From: Candidatus Wolframiiraptor gerlachensis
Lineage (GTDB): Archaea > Thermoproteota > Nitrososphaeria_A > Caldarchaeales > Wolframiiraptoraceae
Assembly: GCA_021323375.2 (NCBI GenBank)
Contig: JAJPCT020000022.1
Location: forward strand, 1-64,000
Reading direction: 5' to 3'
Length of the DNA stretch: 64,000 nucleotides
Shown here: positions 30,460 through 40,359 of the stretch, in pieces
How positions within the stretch are numbered: the stretch's first letter is position 1
Layout: each line of letters starts with the position of its first letter
Notes under the pieces: model-generated
The model's database searches: none
The model's input: only the letters and a program-made list of their open reading frames with translations
Told to the model about the DNA's origin: nothing
Made by a program: the position numbers and the translations under genes

Positions 30460-31407
30460 TTAGATTTCTGGGACTATGCCGGGTATTCTTGGGAATGGCT
30501 GGACCTCTGCGACGTGCCGCGCTCCAACGATATATGCTATGAAACGCTCTATTCCGAGGCCGGCTCCAGCTGATGGCTTTAGGAGGCCCTCCTTAGCGAG
30601 GTCTAGCAGGATCTTATAGCTTGACTTGTCCAAGCCATCTCGCTCAAGCTTCTTTGCGAGCTTCTCATACTCGTATTCCCGCTCGGCTCCCGAGATCACC
30701 TCGCCATATCCCTCGGGGAGTATTAGGTCGTAGTTCCTCCACTCGCCGGTCTCCAAGTCCTCATAGTCATAGAATTGCCTTGGGATTCCTGTTACCCAGA
30801 TCGGGTCCTCGATCATCCTTGAGACCTCATCTTGCCATGATGCGCCATATTTTTCCTCGAGTTCGCTCATCTTATAGACCTTGAATGGCGTTCGCGGAAT
30901 CCTCAACTCCCTCCCTAGAACCTCCAGCTCGCGGGAGAGATGCTTTTTCACATGCTTTATCGACTCTGTTATGAGCTCCTCGTATATCCTGAAAATGTCC
31001 TGCATTTTAGCATACGCCACCTCGACTTCGAATTGCGTGAACTCATAAAGGTGTCTTCCGGTCGCTGCTCTATCCCTCTTCTCTATCCTTATGTTTGGTG
31101 ATAGGATGAATATCTTCTCCGGGCCTAGGGAGACGAGGACCCGCTTATGAACTATCATGCTCTGCATCGCTGAGACCTTCTCGCCATATATCTCGACCTC
31201 AACCTTCTTCTCTATACTGAATTCCGGGTCGGGCCAGAGCGGGTCCGTGGACTTGGAGAGGATGACTGGAAGTATCCAGTAGAAGCCCTCCTCGAGAAGA
31301 CGCTCCACCATGACCCTGAGTACCTCTGTCTGGATTCTGAGGATCGCCATCTTTCGGTCGCTCATCGGCTTCCTCAAGTCAAGCCCCTCAAGTATTAGCC
31401 CCCTCAT
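30460..31407 (-). CDS. Archaeal asparagine synthetase-like class II aaRS paralog (AspRS/AsnRS-related)
   Basis: About 315-aa catalytic core only: LSPNIRIEKRDRAATGRHLYEFTQFEVEVAYA, GYGEVISGAEREYEYEKL, SAGAGLGIERFIAYI; no N-terminal anticodon-binding OB domain. Confidence 0.82.
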   Translation of the reverse strand: MRGLILEGLDLRKPMSDRKMAILRIQTEVLRVMVERLLEEGFYWILPVILSKSTDPLWPDPEFSIEKKVEVEIYGEKVSAMQSMIVHKRVLVSLGPEKIFILSPNIRIEKRDRAATGRHLYEFTQFEVEVAYAKMQDIFRIYEELITESIKHVKKHLSRELEVLGRELRIPRTPFKVYKMSELEEKYGASWQDEVSRMIEDPIWVTGIPRQFYDYEDLETGEWRNYDLILPEGYGEVISGAEREYEYEKLAKKLERDGLDKSSYKILLDLAKEGLLKPSAGAGLGIERFIAYIVGARHVAEVQPFPRIPGIVPEI

Positions 31408-31574
31408 CTGGTGCTCTGTGATCGAGTTAAGAGCAGTATATTTGTCTTTTTAACGGGCATATCCGTCAGCTGGATGAGGAGTGCGGACCTGTTTATCTTC
31501 TTTCCCGACCATCTGCCGGCGTAGCCGCTGGCGCGAGAGCGTTATAGGCTCGAGGATCATCATAATACTCGTCA

Positions 31575-32849
31575 ATGAGGGAGCGGTTGAAGGGATTCTC
31601 GAGGCTGATTAGCATTGAGCATGCTCGGGAGATTCTGAGGGGCAAGATTACGCATAGGATAGTTGATGTTGAGGAAGTTGATCTTATCGCGGCTGCTGGC
31701 AGGGTCTGCGGCGAGGACATCAGGGCGCCTACAGACTTTCCAGCATATGATAGGAGTGCTGTTGATGGCTATGCTGTCGTGGCCGAGGATACTTTCGGCG
31801 CCTCCCCCACGAATCCCGTGGAGCTTAGGCTCGTCCATAGGATTGAGCTCGGCGCGGATCCATCAAGCCTCCCGGAGATTAGGAGAGGTGAGGCGGCTGA
31901 GATACCGACCGGCGGGCCGATACCGAGGGGCGCGAACGCTGTCGTCCCCCTCGAGCATACTAGGAGGATTAATGGCCGCCTGGAAGTGTATGAGCAGGTG
32001 CGGCCGCTTCAAAACATCTCTAGAAGGGGTGAGGATTATCGAAGTGGCGAGATCGTCTTGAGGAGGGGCTGGCTTATCAAGCCATGGCATATCGCGGCTC
32101 TAGCATCACTTGGCTTCAAGAGCTTGAGAGTTGTTAGGAGACCGCGTGTCGCCATACTCTCATCGGGTGGAGAGCTTGTCGAGCCGGGTGAGAAGCTCGC
32201 TCCAGGCAAGGTGTATAACTGCACCAAGCCCATGATATGGTCCATGCTCGCATTCTATGGCGCCGAGCCAATAGACTTGGGCATCGTCCCAGATGATGTC
32301 GACGTAATCTCCGAGAGAGTTTCGGATGGGCTGGCGATTTCTGATGCTGTGATAGTTACCGGCGGCACAAGTGTTGGGGAGCGGGATCTAGTCCCAGAGG
32401 CAATCTCGAGGATCGGCGAGATCGTGGTTCATGGGCTCGCGATAAGGCCCGGTAAGCCTATGGGCTTCGCGATAGCCTCCGGCAAGCCGGTATTTATGCT
32501 CTCAGGATTCCCCGTCGCGGCGCTGATAGGCTTACAGGAGCTGGTCATCCCAGCCCTAGAGCACATGCTTGGATGCAGGTTCGATCCACCTCCAAGGATA
32601 AGTGGGAGACTTACTAGGAGGGTGGCATCACCGCCAGGGATCAGAACCTATGTCAGGGTTAGGGTCTTCAGGGGCGCTGATGGAGAAGTCTTAATAGAGC
32701 CGCTGAGGGTTACCGGCTCAGGCATACTCTCAACACTCACTCGCGGGAATGGCCTGCTCGTCATCTCGGAGGAGCTTGAGGGCCTTGATGAGGGCTCCGA
32801 GGTTGAGGTCATCCTCCTCTCACCAATCTTCGAAGGTGGTGAGCCTTGA
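31575..32849 (+). CDS. moeA: Molybdopterin molybdenumtransferase MoeA
   Basis: TDFPAYDRSAVDGYAVVAEDT, PTGGPIPRGANAVVPLEHT, VTGGTSVGERDLVPE, RPGKPMGFAIASGKPVFMLSGFPV. Confidence 0.96.
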   Translation: MRERLKGFSRLISIEHAREILRGKITHRIVDVEEVDLIAAAGRVCGEDIRAPTDFPAYDRSAVDGYAVVAEDTFGASPTNPVELRLVHRIELGADPSSLPEIRRGEAAEIPTGGPIPRGANAVVPLEHTRRINGRLEVYEQVRPLQNISRRGEDYRSGEIVLRRGWLIKPWHIAALASLGFKSLRVVRRPRVAILSSGGELVEPGEKLAPGKVYNCTKPMIWSMLAFYGAEPIDLGIVPDDVDVISERVSDGLAISDAVIVTGGTSVGERDLVPEAISRIGEIVVHGLAIRPGKPMGFAIASGKPVFMLSGFPVAALIGLQELVIPALEHMLGCRFDPPPRISGRLTRRVASPPGIRTYVRVRVFRGADGEVLIEPLRVTGSGILSTLTRGNGLLVISEELEGLDEGSEVEVILLSPIFEGGEP

Positions 32850-34777
32850 GAAAGATTTTCCACGAGCTTCCAACACTCCGAGAGGCTCTTGAGCGCGTTC
32901 TTGAAAAGGTCTCCCCTCCCAGGGCCGAGGAAGTAGCTCTAGATGATGCTCTCGGCAGGGTCTTGGCATCCGACGTTTATGCGATGATTGATTCCCCACC
33001 ATTCGATAGATCTCTTGTTGATGGTTATGCTGTTAGGGCCGAGGATACTTATCAGGCTGATGAGGAGAATCCCGTGGAGCTTAAGCTCGTCGGCAGAGTT
33101 GATGTTGGCGAGAGGCCGTGTGTAACAATACGTGAGGGCGAGTGTGCCGAGATCTCGACGGGCGCGCCGATACCGCGTGGCGCGAATGCCGTTGTTATGG
33201 TCGAGTATACGAGCCAATTGGGTGATAGGGTGAGGGTTTTCAGGGCTGTTAGGCCCGGCGAGAATATAGCTCAAGTGGGCTCAGACATCTCCGCGGGAGA
33301 TCTCGTGCTGAGGAGGGGTAGGATGCTGACTGCGAGGGAGATCGCCGTGCTCGCCGGTCTCGGATATTCTAAGGTCATGGTCTATAAGAGGCCGAGGATC
33401 GCGGTCTTCTCTATTGGGAGGGAGCTCGTTAAGCCGGGGCAGCCGCTGGAGCTCGGGAAAATATACGATGTCAACGGCTACTCTATTCTCGGCCTTCTCA
33501 CGGAGCTCGGCCTCACCGCAACATTCAAGGGAATACTGCCCGATGATGAAGAAATAATTCTCAGGAGCCTCAGAGAAGCGTTGGACGAGAATGATGTGGT
33601 GATAACCTCAGGCGGGACATCAGCCGGCCTCGGAGACCTAACTTATAGAGTCTTCGAGAAGCTCGGGAGGGTAATCGTTCATGGGGTTAGGGTTAAGCCT
33701 GGGAAGCCGACGATAATCGCGATCACGCCTGATGGTAGGCTCTTGATCGGGCTACCCGGCTTCCCGCTATCCGCCATGATGATCTTCATCTCCCTAGTTA
33801 AGCCGATACTATTGAGGCTCATGGGCGCTGATGTGGAGGAGCCTGATACTATTCAAGCCGAGGCGGCATTTAGGCTGAACCTCGGCGGGAGGACCCACCT
33901 GATACCTGTGCATCTCATCGAGACCTCTAGGGGTCTTAGGGCTTATCCGATGCTGGGGGACTCGGGCTCAACCTCAGCATTACTCGATGCTGATGGATTC
34001 ATAGAAGTGCCCGGCGAGAAGCAGTATCTTGATGAGGGCGAGGTCGTGGAGGTCAGGCTCCTCAGGAGATACAGGCCTCCGAGCGCCGTGATCATTGGGA
34101 GCCATTGTCCCGCGCTCGACCTGCTGATAGACGTGGCCGGCTTGAGGAATATCAAGATGATAAGCGTCGGCTCACTTGGCGGGTGGTATGCGCTGAAGAG
34201 GGGCGAGGCCGACATCGCTGGAACACATCTCCTCGATGAGGAGACCATGAGATATAACATCCATATGCCGAAGAGGCTCGAGCTCGAGGAGGAGGTCGAG
34301 ATATACGGCGGCTACATCAGGGAGATAGGATTCATAACAGCTCCGGGCAACCCGAAGAATATCAAGGGTTTCGAGGATCTGCTGAGACCCGATGTCGTCT
34401 TCGTCAATAGGGTTCCCGGATCCGGGATAAGGACCTTCACAGATCTCCAGCTTAAGAGGCTTGGGATAATGGATCCGGAGAGGAGGATAAGGGGCTACAC
34501 ATATCAGGTGAGGACTCATACAGCGGTCGCAGCCGCCATCGCTCAAGGAAGAGCTGATGTGGGGATCGCGGTCGGATATGTAGCCAAGATCTATGGCCTC
34601 GAATTCATACATCTCGCGGATGAGAGATTCGACCTCGTCGTTCGCAGAGATAGGCTATACAAGAGCTCTGTTAAGGCGATTCTCGAGGCGCTGGGGAGCA
34701 GAAGCTTCGCTGAAAAGCTGAGCAAGCTACCACATTACAGGATTACGGATGAAACCGGGCGCAGGATCTATCCCTAA
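32846..34777 (+). CDS. moeA: MoeA fused to C-terminal periplasmic-binding-like (PBP) domain
   Basis: IDSPPFDRSLVDGYAVRAEDT, KPGKPTIIAITPDGRLLIGLPGFPLS, then SHCPALDLLIDVAG...FVNRVPGSGIRTFTDLQL...GRADVGIAVG. Confidence 0.95.
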   Translation: MRKIFHELPTLREALERVLEKVSPPRAEEVALDDALGRVLASDVYAMIDSPPFDRSLVDGYAVRAEDTYQADEENPVELKLVGRVDVGERPCVTIREGECAEISTGAPIPRGANAVVMVEYTSQLGDRVRVFRAVRPGENIAQVGSDISAGDLVLRRGRMLTAREIAVLAGLGYSKVMVYKRPRIAVFSIGRELVKPGQPLELGKIYDVNGYSILGLLTELGLTATFKGILPDDEEIILRSLREALDENDVVITSGGTSAGLGDLTYRVFEKLGRVIVHGVRVKPGKPTIIAITPDGRLLIGLPGFPLSAMMIFISLVKPILLRLMGADVEEPDTIQAEAAFRLNLGGRTHLIPVHLIETSRGLRAYPMLGDSGSTSALLDADGFIEVPGEKQYLDEGEVVEVRLLRRYRPPSAVIIGSHCPALDLLIDVAGLRNIKMISVGSLGGWYALKRGEADIAGTHLLDEETMRYNIHMPKRLELEEEVEIYGGYIREIGFITAPGNPKNIKGFEDLLRPDVVFVNRVPGSGIRTFTDLQLKRLGIMDPERRIRGYTYQVRTHTAVAAAIAQGRADVGIAVGYVAKIYGLEFIHLADERFDLVVRRDRLYKSSVKAILEALGSRSFAEKLSKLPHYRITDETGRRIYP

Positions 34778-34806
34778 GAAGAAGGGCTTGGGAGGGAAGT
34801 GAAGAC

Positions 34807-34817
34807 TTTTATATATA
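34807..34817 (+). promoter_or_regulatory. TATA-box-like promoter for AOR gene
   Basis: ttttatatata about 20-30 bp upstream of ATG 34837. Confidence 0.55.
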
Positions 34818-34836
34818 GCTCCAACATTATTTTTCC

Positions 34837-36660
34837 ATGACATCTATTAGTGGTTATGCGAATAAAATAGCTTGGGTTGATCTCTCGGAGAAGCGCGTTG
34901 AATATCTGGAAGTTGACGAGGATGAGGCTGCGAAGTTTATCGGCGGGAGAGGCCTTGGTGGAAGACTTCTCCTAAAGCATGCTGTTGGCAAGGATCCCCT
35001 ATCACCCGAGAACATTCTAGCGATAATGGTCGGCCCGCTGACCGGCAGCGATGCCCCCCTCTCAAACAGGATCGCCGCTGTCACTCGGTCTCCTCTAACA
35101 GGTGCATTCGCCGATAGCCATTGCGGCGGATATGCTGGTCCGGCGCTCAAGCTCTCGGGCTTCGATGGCGTGGTGCTTGCTGGCGCATCCGATGTGCCAG
35201 TCATACTAGTTGCCAAGAATGGTGAGCTCTTAATTGAGTATGCGGAGGCGCTCTGGGGCAAGACCACATTTGACACATACCAGTCGATTAAGAGAAGGTA
35301 TGGCGCGGAGGCCGTGTTCTATGGCATCGGGCCGGCTGGAGAGAACATGGTGAAGTTCGCGAACATTATGCATTTCAGCAGGTTTGCTCCCGGTGGTAGG
35401 GCTTCCGGGAGATGTGGCACGGGGGCTGTGATGGGGAGCAAGAGGGTTAAGGGGCTCGTCATGCTTCCCGACCTAAAGAAGAAGCCTCGGCCGGCAAACC
35501 CTGACAAGTTCAAAAAGGCGATTGAAGACTCGCTTACAAGAATCAGGGAGAGCAGTGTAACGAGCCCCGGGAAAGGCGGCTTATCCGTCTATGGGACATC
35601 GGTTCTTGTGAACGTGATCAACGAACTGGGGGCATTTCCAACAAGAAACGCGAAGCAGACGATGTTCGAGGAGGCATACTATATCTCGGGTGAGAACCTC
35701 CGTGGAACGATTCTGAGAAGGCAGTGGACATGCTTCATGTGCCCGGTAGCCTGCAAGAGGGAGTCCGAGGTCAAGGATGGGAAGTTCAAGCATGAGAGCG
35801 AGGGGCCCGAATATGAGACTGTATGGGCTCTCGGAGCCATGATCGGCCTCGGCCACATTGAGGCAGTATCGTACCTGAACTATCTCGCAAATCTCTATGG
35901 CCTCGACACGATAGAGCTCGGGAACACCCTTGCAGTCGCATGCGAGGCCTCGGAGAGGGGTCTGATAAAGGATTCTGTGAAATGGGGCGATGCAGACGCC
36001 TTCATCGAGCTCATTAAGAAGATTGCCTATCGCGAGGGCGAGCTCGGAAACCTGCTGGCCGAGGGAGGGGCGAATGCTGCTGAGAGGCTTGGCGCTCCCG
36101 AAATCTCCATGTCGGTGAAGAAGATGAGTATACCAGCATATGACCCGAGAGGCGCTAAGGGCATGGGGCTCACATACGCGACATCAAATAGGGGGGCCTG
36201 CCACCTAAGGGCCTACGCCATCTCCTCCGAGGTCCTCGGCATACCATACAAGACAGATCCACTAGCATATGATGGCAAGGTAGATGTCGTGATATATTTC
36301 GAGAGGCTGTTCGCGGTCATAGATAGCATGACGTTCTGCAAGTTCAGCAGCTTCGCGATGACGAAGGAGGATTACGCCGCCCTCTACTCCGGGCTAACCG
36401 GGATAGAGGTCACGCCAGACGACTTGGACAAGATAGGGGAGAGAATCTGGACTCAAGAGAGATACTTTAACCAGCTTCATGGCTTCTCCCGGAAAGACGA
36501 TATACTGCCGAGAAGGTTCTTTGAGGAGCCATCATCTCATGGCCAGGTCTATGATAGGGAGATGTTCGAGAAGATGCTCGACGAATATTATCGGAAGCAT
36601 GGATACGATCCCGATGGAAGGGTTCCCGAGGAGACCCTGAAAAGCCTTGGAATAATCTAG
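34837..36660 (+). CDS. Aldehyde:ferredoxin oxidoreductase family (tungstopterin)
   Basis: GGRGLGGRLLLKHAVGKDPLSPEN, PGGRASGRCGTGAVMGSKRVKGL, CFMCPVACKRES, YDPRGAKGMGLTYATSNRGACH. Confidence 0.96.
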   Translation: MTSISGYANKIAWVDLSEKRVEYLEVDEDEAAKFIGGRGLGGRLLLKHAVGKDPLSPENILAIMVGPLTGSDAPLSNRIAAVTRSPLTGAFADSHCGGYAGPALKLSGFDGVVLAGASDVPVILVAKNGELLIEYAEALWGKTTFDTYQSIKRRYGAEAVFYGIGPAGENMVKFANIMHFSRFAPGGRASGRCGTGAVMGSKRVKGLVMLPDLKKKPRPANPDKFKKAIEDSLTRIRESSVTSPGKGGLSVYGTSVLVNVINELGAFPTRNAKQTMFEEAYYISGENLRGTILRRQWTCFMCPVACKRESEVKDGKFKHESEGPEYETVWALGAMIGLGHIEAVSYLNYLANLYGLDTIELGNTLAVACEASERGLIKDSVKWGDADAFIELIKKIAYREGELGNLLAEGGANAAERLGAPEISMSVKKMSIPAYDPRGAKGMGLTYATSNRGACHLRAYAISSEVLGIPYKTDPLAYDGKVDVVIYFERLFAVIDSMTFCKFSSFAMTKEDYAALYSGLTGIEVTPDDLDKIGERIWTQERYFNQLHGFSRKDDILPRRFFEEPSSHGQVYDREMFEKMLDEYYRKHGYDPDGRVPEETLKSLGII

Positions 36661-36679
36661 CCTTCTCCACCCCCAATTT

Positions 36680-37459
36680 TTATTTTATTTTTCTGCAGGC
36701 AGGGCAGTTTGGGTTTCTCTTGATCTCTATTGTGTGGAAGGAGAGATCCATTCCATCTATTACTATGAGCTTCCCTATCGCTGGCTCGCCGAGCCCGGTG
36801 ATGACCTTTATCGCCTCTAGGGCCTCAAGAGCGCCGACTATCCCCGGAAGAGGCCCTAGAACCGGGATCTTATCATGCTCAGTTGGCTCATGTGGTATTA
36901 GGCATCTTAAGCATGGACCCATGCCTGGGATTATCGTCATCAGCCTACCCTCGGCTCCATATATCGCGCCGTGAATAAGCGGCTTCTCAAGCTCTACGCA
37001 TGCATCATTAAGGATGAACCTAGTCCTGAAGTTGTCGAGGCAGTCCACCGCCAGATCAGCATTTGATAACATCTCTCTAACGTTTTCCTCCGTCAGCTTC
37101 TCCCCCAGAGCCTCAACCTCGATCTCCGGGTTTAGTTCTCTGAGACGCTTGGCGGCAACATCGACCTTCCGCTTTCCTATGTCGCCGGTATCATAGAGTA
37201 TCTGCCTATTCAGGTTGCTAAGCTCCACGTAGCCGTCATCGATTATTCTCAGGAGGCCGACGCCGGCTGAGGCGAGGTAGAGGGCTGCAGCGGATCCAAG
37301 GCCACCAACGCCGACGACTAGGACCCTAGCTCTCTTCAGTTTTAGCTGGCTCTCAATACCGAATCCGAGGAGCCTTAGCTGCCTATCATACCTCTCAAGC
37401 TCCTCGGGCGATAGCTTATCCTCCTGCGACCGGCGGTATGAATGCGACTGAGTCCCCAT
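36680..37459 (-). CDS. moeB: ThiF/MoeB/HesA family adenylyltransferase
   Basis: ELERYDRQLRLLGFGIESQLKLKRARVLVVGVGGLGSAAALYLASAGVG; CRKI zinc Cys pairs. Confidence 0.94.
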   Translation of the reverse strand: MGTQSHSYRRSQEDKLSPEELERYDRQLRLLGFGIESQLKLKRARVLVVGVGGLGSAAALYLASAGVGLLRIIDDGYVELSNLNRQILYDTGDIGKRKVDVAAKRLRELNPEIEVEALGEKLTEENVREMLSNADLAVDCLDNFRTRFILNDACVELEKPLIHGAIYGAEGRLMTIIPGMGPCLRCLIPHEPTEHDKIPVLGPLPGIVGALEALEAIKVITGLGEPAIGKLIVIDGMDLSFHTIEIKRNPNCPACRKIK

Positions 37460-37694
37460 CCCTCAGCCTAGTCCTTAAACCATTTAAATATATTATCTCC
37501 CTACCATTAACTAGGATCTTCACGTTCGGGTTCTCGCCCACGAGCTTACCGACATCAAGCTTGGAGCCATATTGCTCCCTAAGCTTCTCCAGCAGGTCCT
37601 CAATAGTCGAGCCTTCGGGGAGCTCAAGATAGAGCATCCCGGTTCCGCCGAATATCTCCCGGAGGGTGGCGAAGGACTTGACTATTATCCTCAA
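37416..37694 (-). CDS. moaD: MoaD/ThiS family sulfur carrier protein
   Basis: MRIIVKSFATLREIFGGTGMLYLELPEGSTIEDLLEKL...DGDSVAFIPPVAGG, C-terminal GG. Confidence 0.94.
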   Translation of the reverse strand: MRIIVKSFATLREIFGGTGMLYLELPEGSTIEDLLEKLREQYGSKLDVGKLVGENPNVKILVNGREIIYLNGLRTRLRDGDSVAFIPPVAGG

Positions 37695-37751
37695 ACTACT
37701 CCTCCATGAGGTCCCGCATTTCCAAGATTTATCTCTTTAAACTATGTTTGC

Positions 37752-38540
37752 TTAGGCCTTTACCCACTCCACCCCGAGATCCTTGAGGATTGATAGTAAG
37801 AGGTCGCGATCATGCCCCCTCAACCCCTTCCAGTCTATGACGGCGAGCCTAGGCTTTTCAATAGTCTTCTCGAGAGCCTGCTCGACCATCAGTCTATCAA
37901 TGGGCATGGCGTATTTCGGACACATGTGGCCGAAGGAGTATTCTCCAGCTAGGGCGAACCTTGTGAATGATGGTGCATAATGTCCTCCACCGAACCCTAT
38001 GGCGGGCGGCGGACCGGAGCATGTCTCGCAAGCCGCGATGCATGCCCTAGCCACAGCCTCGACGGCTCTTTGATCCGGCTCCTCCAATGGCCCCCCAGCC
38101 TCGATGAAGATCGTTGGAACCGATGTGGCTGGGCCATGATGCGTGACCTCCAGACCGACGCTCCATCCCTCGAGCTCGAGCTCTAAGACCGCGTCGTGAA
38201 GCGCCCACAAAGCACCATATAGGGCCATGGCGCTTGTTGGCGATAGAGTTCTCGGAAGACCTCCCACAAGCACCTCATCACCCCAGTTGCCAACTGGATG
38301 TGTTAGGAGGGCTCTCACCCCGGCCTCGGACCTATGTGAGGAGGCGACGACTTGGAGCTCGGGCCTCAAGTCCTCCCCCAGCCCATTCACGTGAACATGC
38401 TTTTCAGCTATCACCTTGAGAAGTATGTCCCCTCTAGCATAGAGCCTATCCCCGATAGGCTTGAAGCCGTATCCCTCGATCAAGAGCCTTCCAGCCAGAA
38501 TCGAGGTTGGATCAGCCTCCGAGACCACTATCAGCCTCAA
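37752..38540 (-). CDS. dtdA: D-aminoacyl-tRNA deacylase, archaeal/plant (GEK1) type
   Basis: VVASSHRSEAGVRALLTHPVGNWG, EVTHHGPATSVPTIFIEAGG, GFGGGHYAPSFTRFAL, FGHMCPKYA. Confidence 0.95.
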   Translation of the reverse strand: MRLIVVSEADPTSILAGRLLIEGYGFKPIGDRLYARGDILLKVIAEKHVHVNGLGEDLRPELQVVASSHRSEAGVRALLTHPVGNWGDEVLVGGLPRTLSPTSAMALYGALWALHDAVLELELEGWSVGLEVTHHGPATSVPTIFIEAGGPLEEPDQRAVEAVARACIAACETCSGPPPAIGFGGGHYAPSFTRFALAGEYSFGHMCPKYAMPIDRLMVEQALEKTIEKPRLAVIDWKGLRGHDRDLLLSILKDLGVEWVKA

Positions 38541-38787
38541 CCCGCCTCACCCGAGAAATGAATAGCATATCTTCCTATGAATTCCTCTAAAATGTTGCTT
38601 TTCCAGCCCCTCGCCCAATCTAGCCGAACATTCATTTCATGGAAGCTATGTTAAAGTAAGGGTCAACAAGGCCTGAATTATGGTTAGCCATGATAGCGCC
38701 TCCCATCTATCACATCTCAAATATTTTGCGATAACGAGTTTATGCCTTTTATGTCGTAATTCAGGAGTGACTCTTGGACAGGAATTT

Positions 38788-39234
38788 TTATTCACCTGGG
38801 GGCGGTGGAAGTGATGTTACAGTAATTGTCGTCGTTGATGTAGATGTAACAGTTGTTGTAATGGTTCGCGTGGTTGTCGTCAGGCTTGTAATCGTCTCCG
38901 TGGTTGTTATGGAGTAGGTGGTTGTGGAGGTGATTGTTGTCGGGCTTATGCTCGTCACCGTTGTGGGGATAAAAGTAGCCTCTGTTTTTGTAGATATTTG
39001 GGTGAGCGTCGTAGGGCTCGTAATGATACTATAAACAGTTTCCATGCCTGTCACAGTTACTCTGACCGTTTCAGATGAGGTTTCCGTGGATATGACCGTA
39101 TGAGTAACTGTTGTCGGGCTAAAGATGGTAGTACTCCTAGCCTCGGTCAGGGTTGACATCGATAAAACCCCTATACCTATGATCATTAAAACAGCTATAA
39201 TCGATAAAGTTAACGCTATGATATTCAGCCTCAC
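38788..39234 (-). CDS. Signal-anchor plus Thr/Ser-rich low-complexity surface protein
   Basis: N-terminal hydrophobic segment IIALTLSIIAVLMIIGIGVL then Thr/Ser-rich tract ending TVTSLPPPPGE. Confidence 0.6.
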   Translation of the reverse strand: MRLNIIALTLSIIAVLMIIGIGVLSMSTLTEARSTTIFSPTTVTHTVISTETSSETVRVTVTGMETVYSIITSPTTLTQISTKTEATFIPTTVTSISPTTITSTTTYSITTTETITSLTTTTRTITTTVTSTSTTTITVTSLPPPPGE

Positions 39235-39456
39235 TCTTTCAGATATTTGTACGTCTGATAGGATTTAAGTCTTTCCGATGACGAGCTGTCAACCAGATAA
39301 TGCCTCTCTTTGGGCCCTATCACTAATGCATAGCCCTTTTATCAAATTCCTGCTGGCCAGCTTTTGCCCGCGCCTTTCTACCAAAGCTTAAGCCCGATTC
39401 ACTTTTCATGGTTAAGATTTTAAACTGTTTTATTATCTTTCTAGGCTAGGGGCTGG

Positions 39457-40317
39457 ATGAGATTTAGGTCCATTAGGAGGCCGCTGATATGTAGTCCGGC
39501 TGCTAGGCTGCTTCTTGAAGGTAAGCGCCGCGGCCTTAAAAGTGTTAGGACATCGCTGGATCTTGGGAGGAGCTATGTTGAGGTTGAGCTCCTCGATTAT
39601 GGCATACGCTATGGTGATGTGGAGCTTAGCTGGGATAATATCAACCTCGCTTGCTCCCGGGAGAGGGATATCTATGTTATCGAGGGCGGGGAGCTTATAC
39701 CGCTCTCAATAGCCTCGGAGCATTTTTACAAGCTCGTTCTCGTCAAGTGGGGTAAGCCGCCGACACTCGAGATAGATGGCATACACATGCATAGAATTCT
39801 AGATGTTACGCCCGATGTGGACTCGGAGATGAAGGTGGCTCTCCTAGGGAACATCAGGTGCTGGAGGGTTCTTGATGTTTGCACGGGGCTTGGATACACA
39901 GCGATAGCGGCGCTGAAGAGGGGTGCCTGCTCGATCCTGACAATAGAGAAGGATGAGAATGTGCTGAGGCTCGCCGCCCTCAATCCATGGTCGCGGGAGC
40001 TTGAGGATGATCGGGTTGAGCTTGTGCTCGGCGACGCATTCGAGGTCTTGGAGGAGTTTAAGAACGAGTTCGACGCCGTGATCCATGATCCCCCGAGGAT
40101 GCCCCTAGCAGGGAGCCTCTATAGCTTGGAGTTTTACGTGAAGCTGGCTAGGGCCCTCAAGCCCGGGGGAAAGATCGTGCATTATGTCGGCCAGCCGGGA
40201 ATCCATAGGGGTAGGAGGATTTGGAAGGGGGTTCTCGAGAGGCTTAGGCAGGCTGGATTCGATGCAAGCTATGATGAGAGGTCTCGATGCGTCTATGGTA
40301 GGAAACTGGGAAAATAA
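39457..40317 (+). CDS. Class I SAM-dependent methyltransferase-like protein
   Basis: WRVLDVCTGLGYTAIAALKRGACSILTIEKDENVLRLAALNPWS, AVIHDPPRMPLAG, ALKPGGKIVHYVGQPG. Confidence 0.88.
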   Translation: MRFRSIRRPLICSPAARLLLEGKRRGLKSVRTSLDLGRSYVEVELLDYGIRYGDVELSWDNINLACSRERDIYVIEGGELIPLSIASEHFYKLVLVKWGKPPTLEIDGIHMHRILDVTPDVDSEMKVALLGNIRCWRVLDVCTGLGYTAIAALKRGACSILTIEKDENVLRLAALNPWSRELEDDRVELVLGDAFEVLEEFKNEFDAVIHDPPRMPLAGSLYSLEFYVKLARALKPGGKIVHYVGQPGIHRGRRIWKGVLERLRQAGFDASYDERSRCVYGRKLGK

Positions 40318-40359
40318 GAATAATGATGGGTTTTTACTCTGATGGGATCTCGTCTCTCA

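Noticed and set aside
38788-39234. Short repeats resembling a CRISPR or tandem-repeat array
   Set aside because: They are Thr codon-driven low-complexity coding sequence in one open frame; no regular repeat-spacer spacing.
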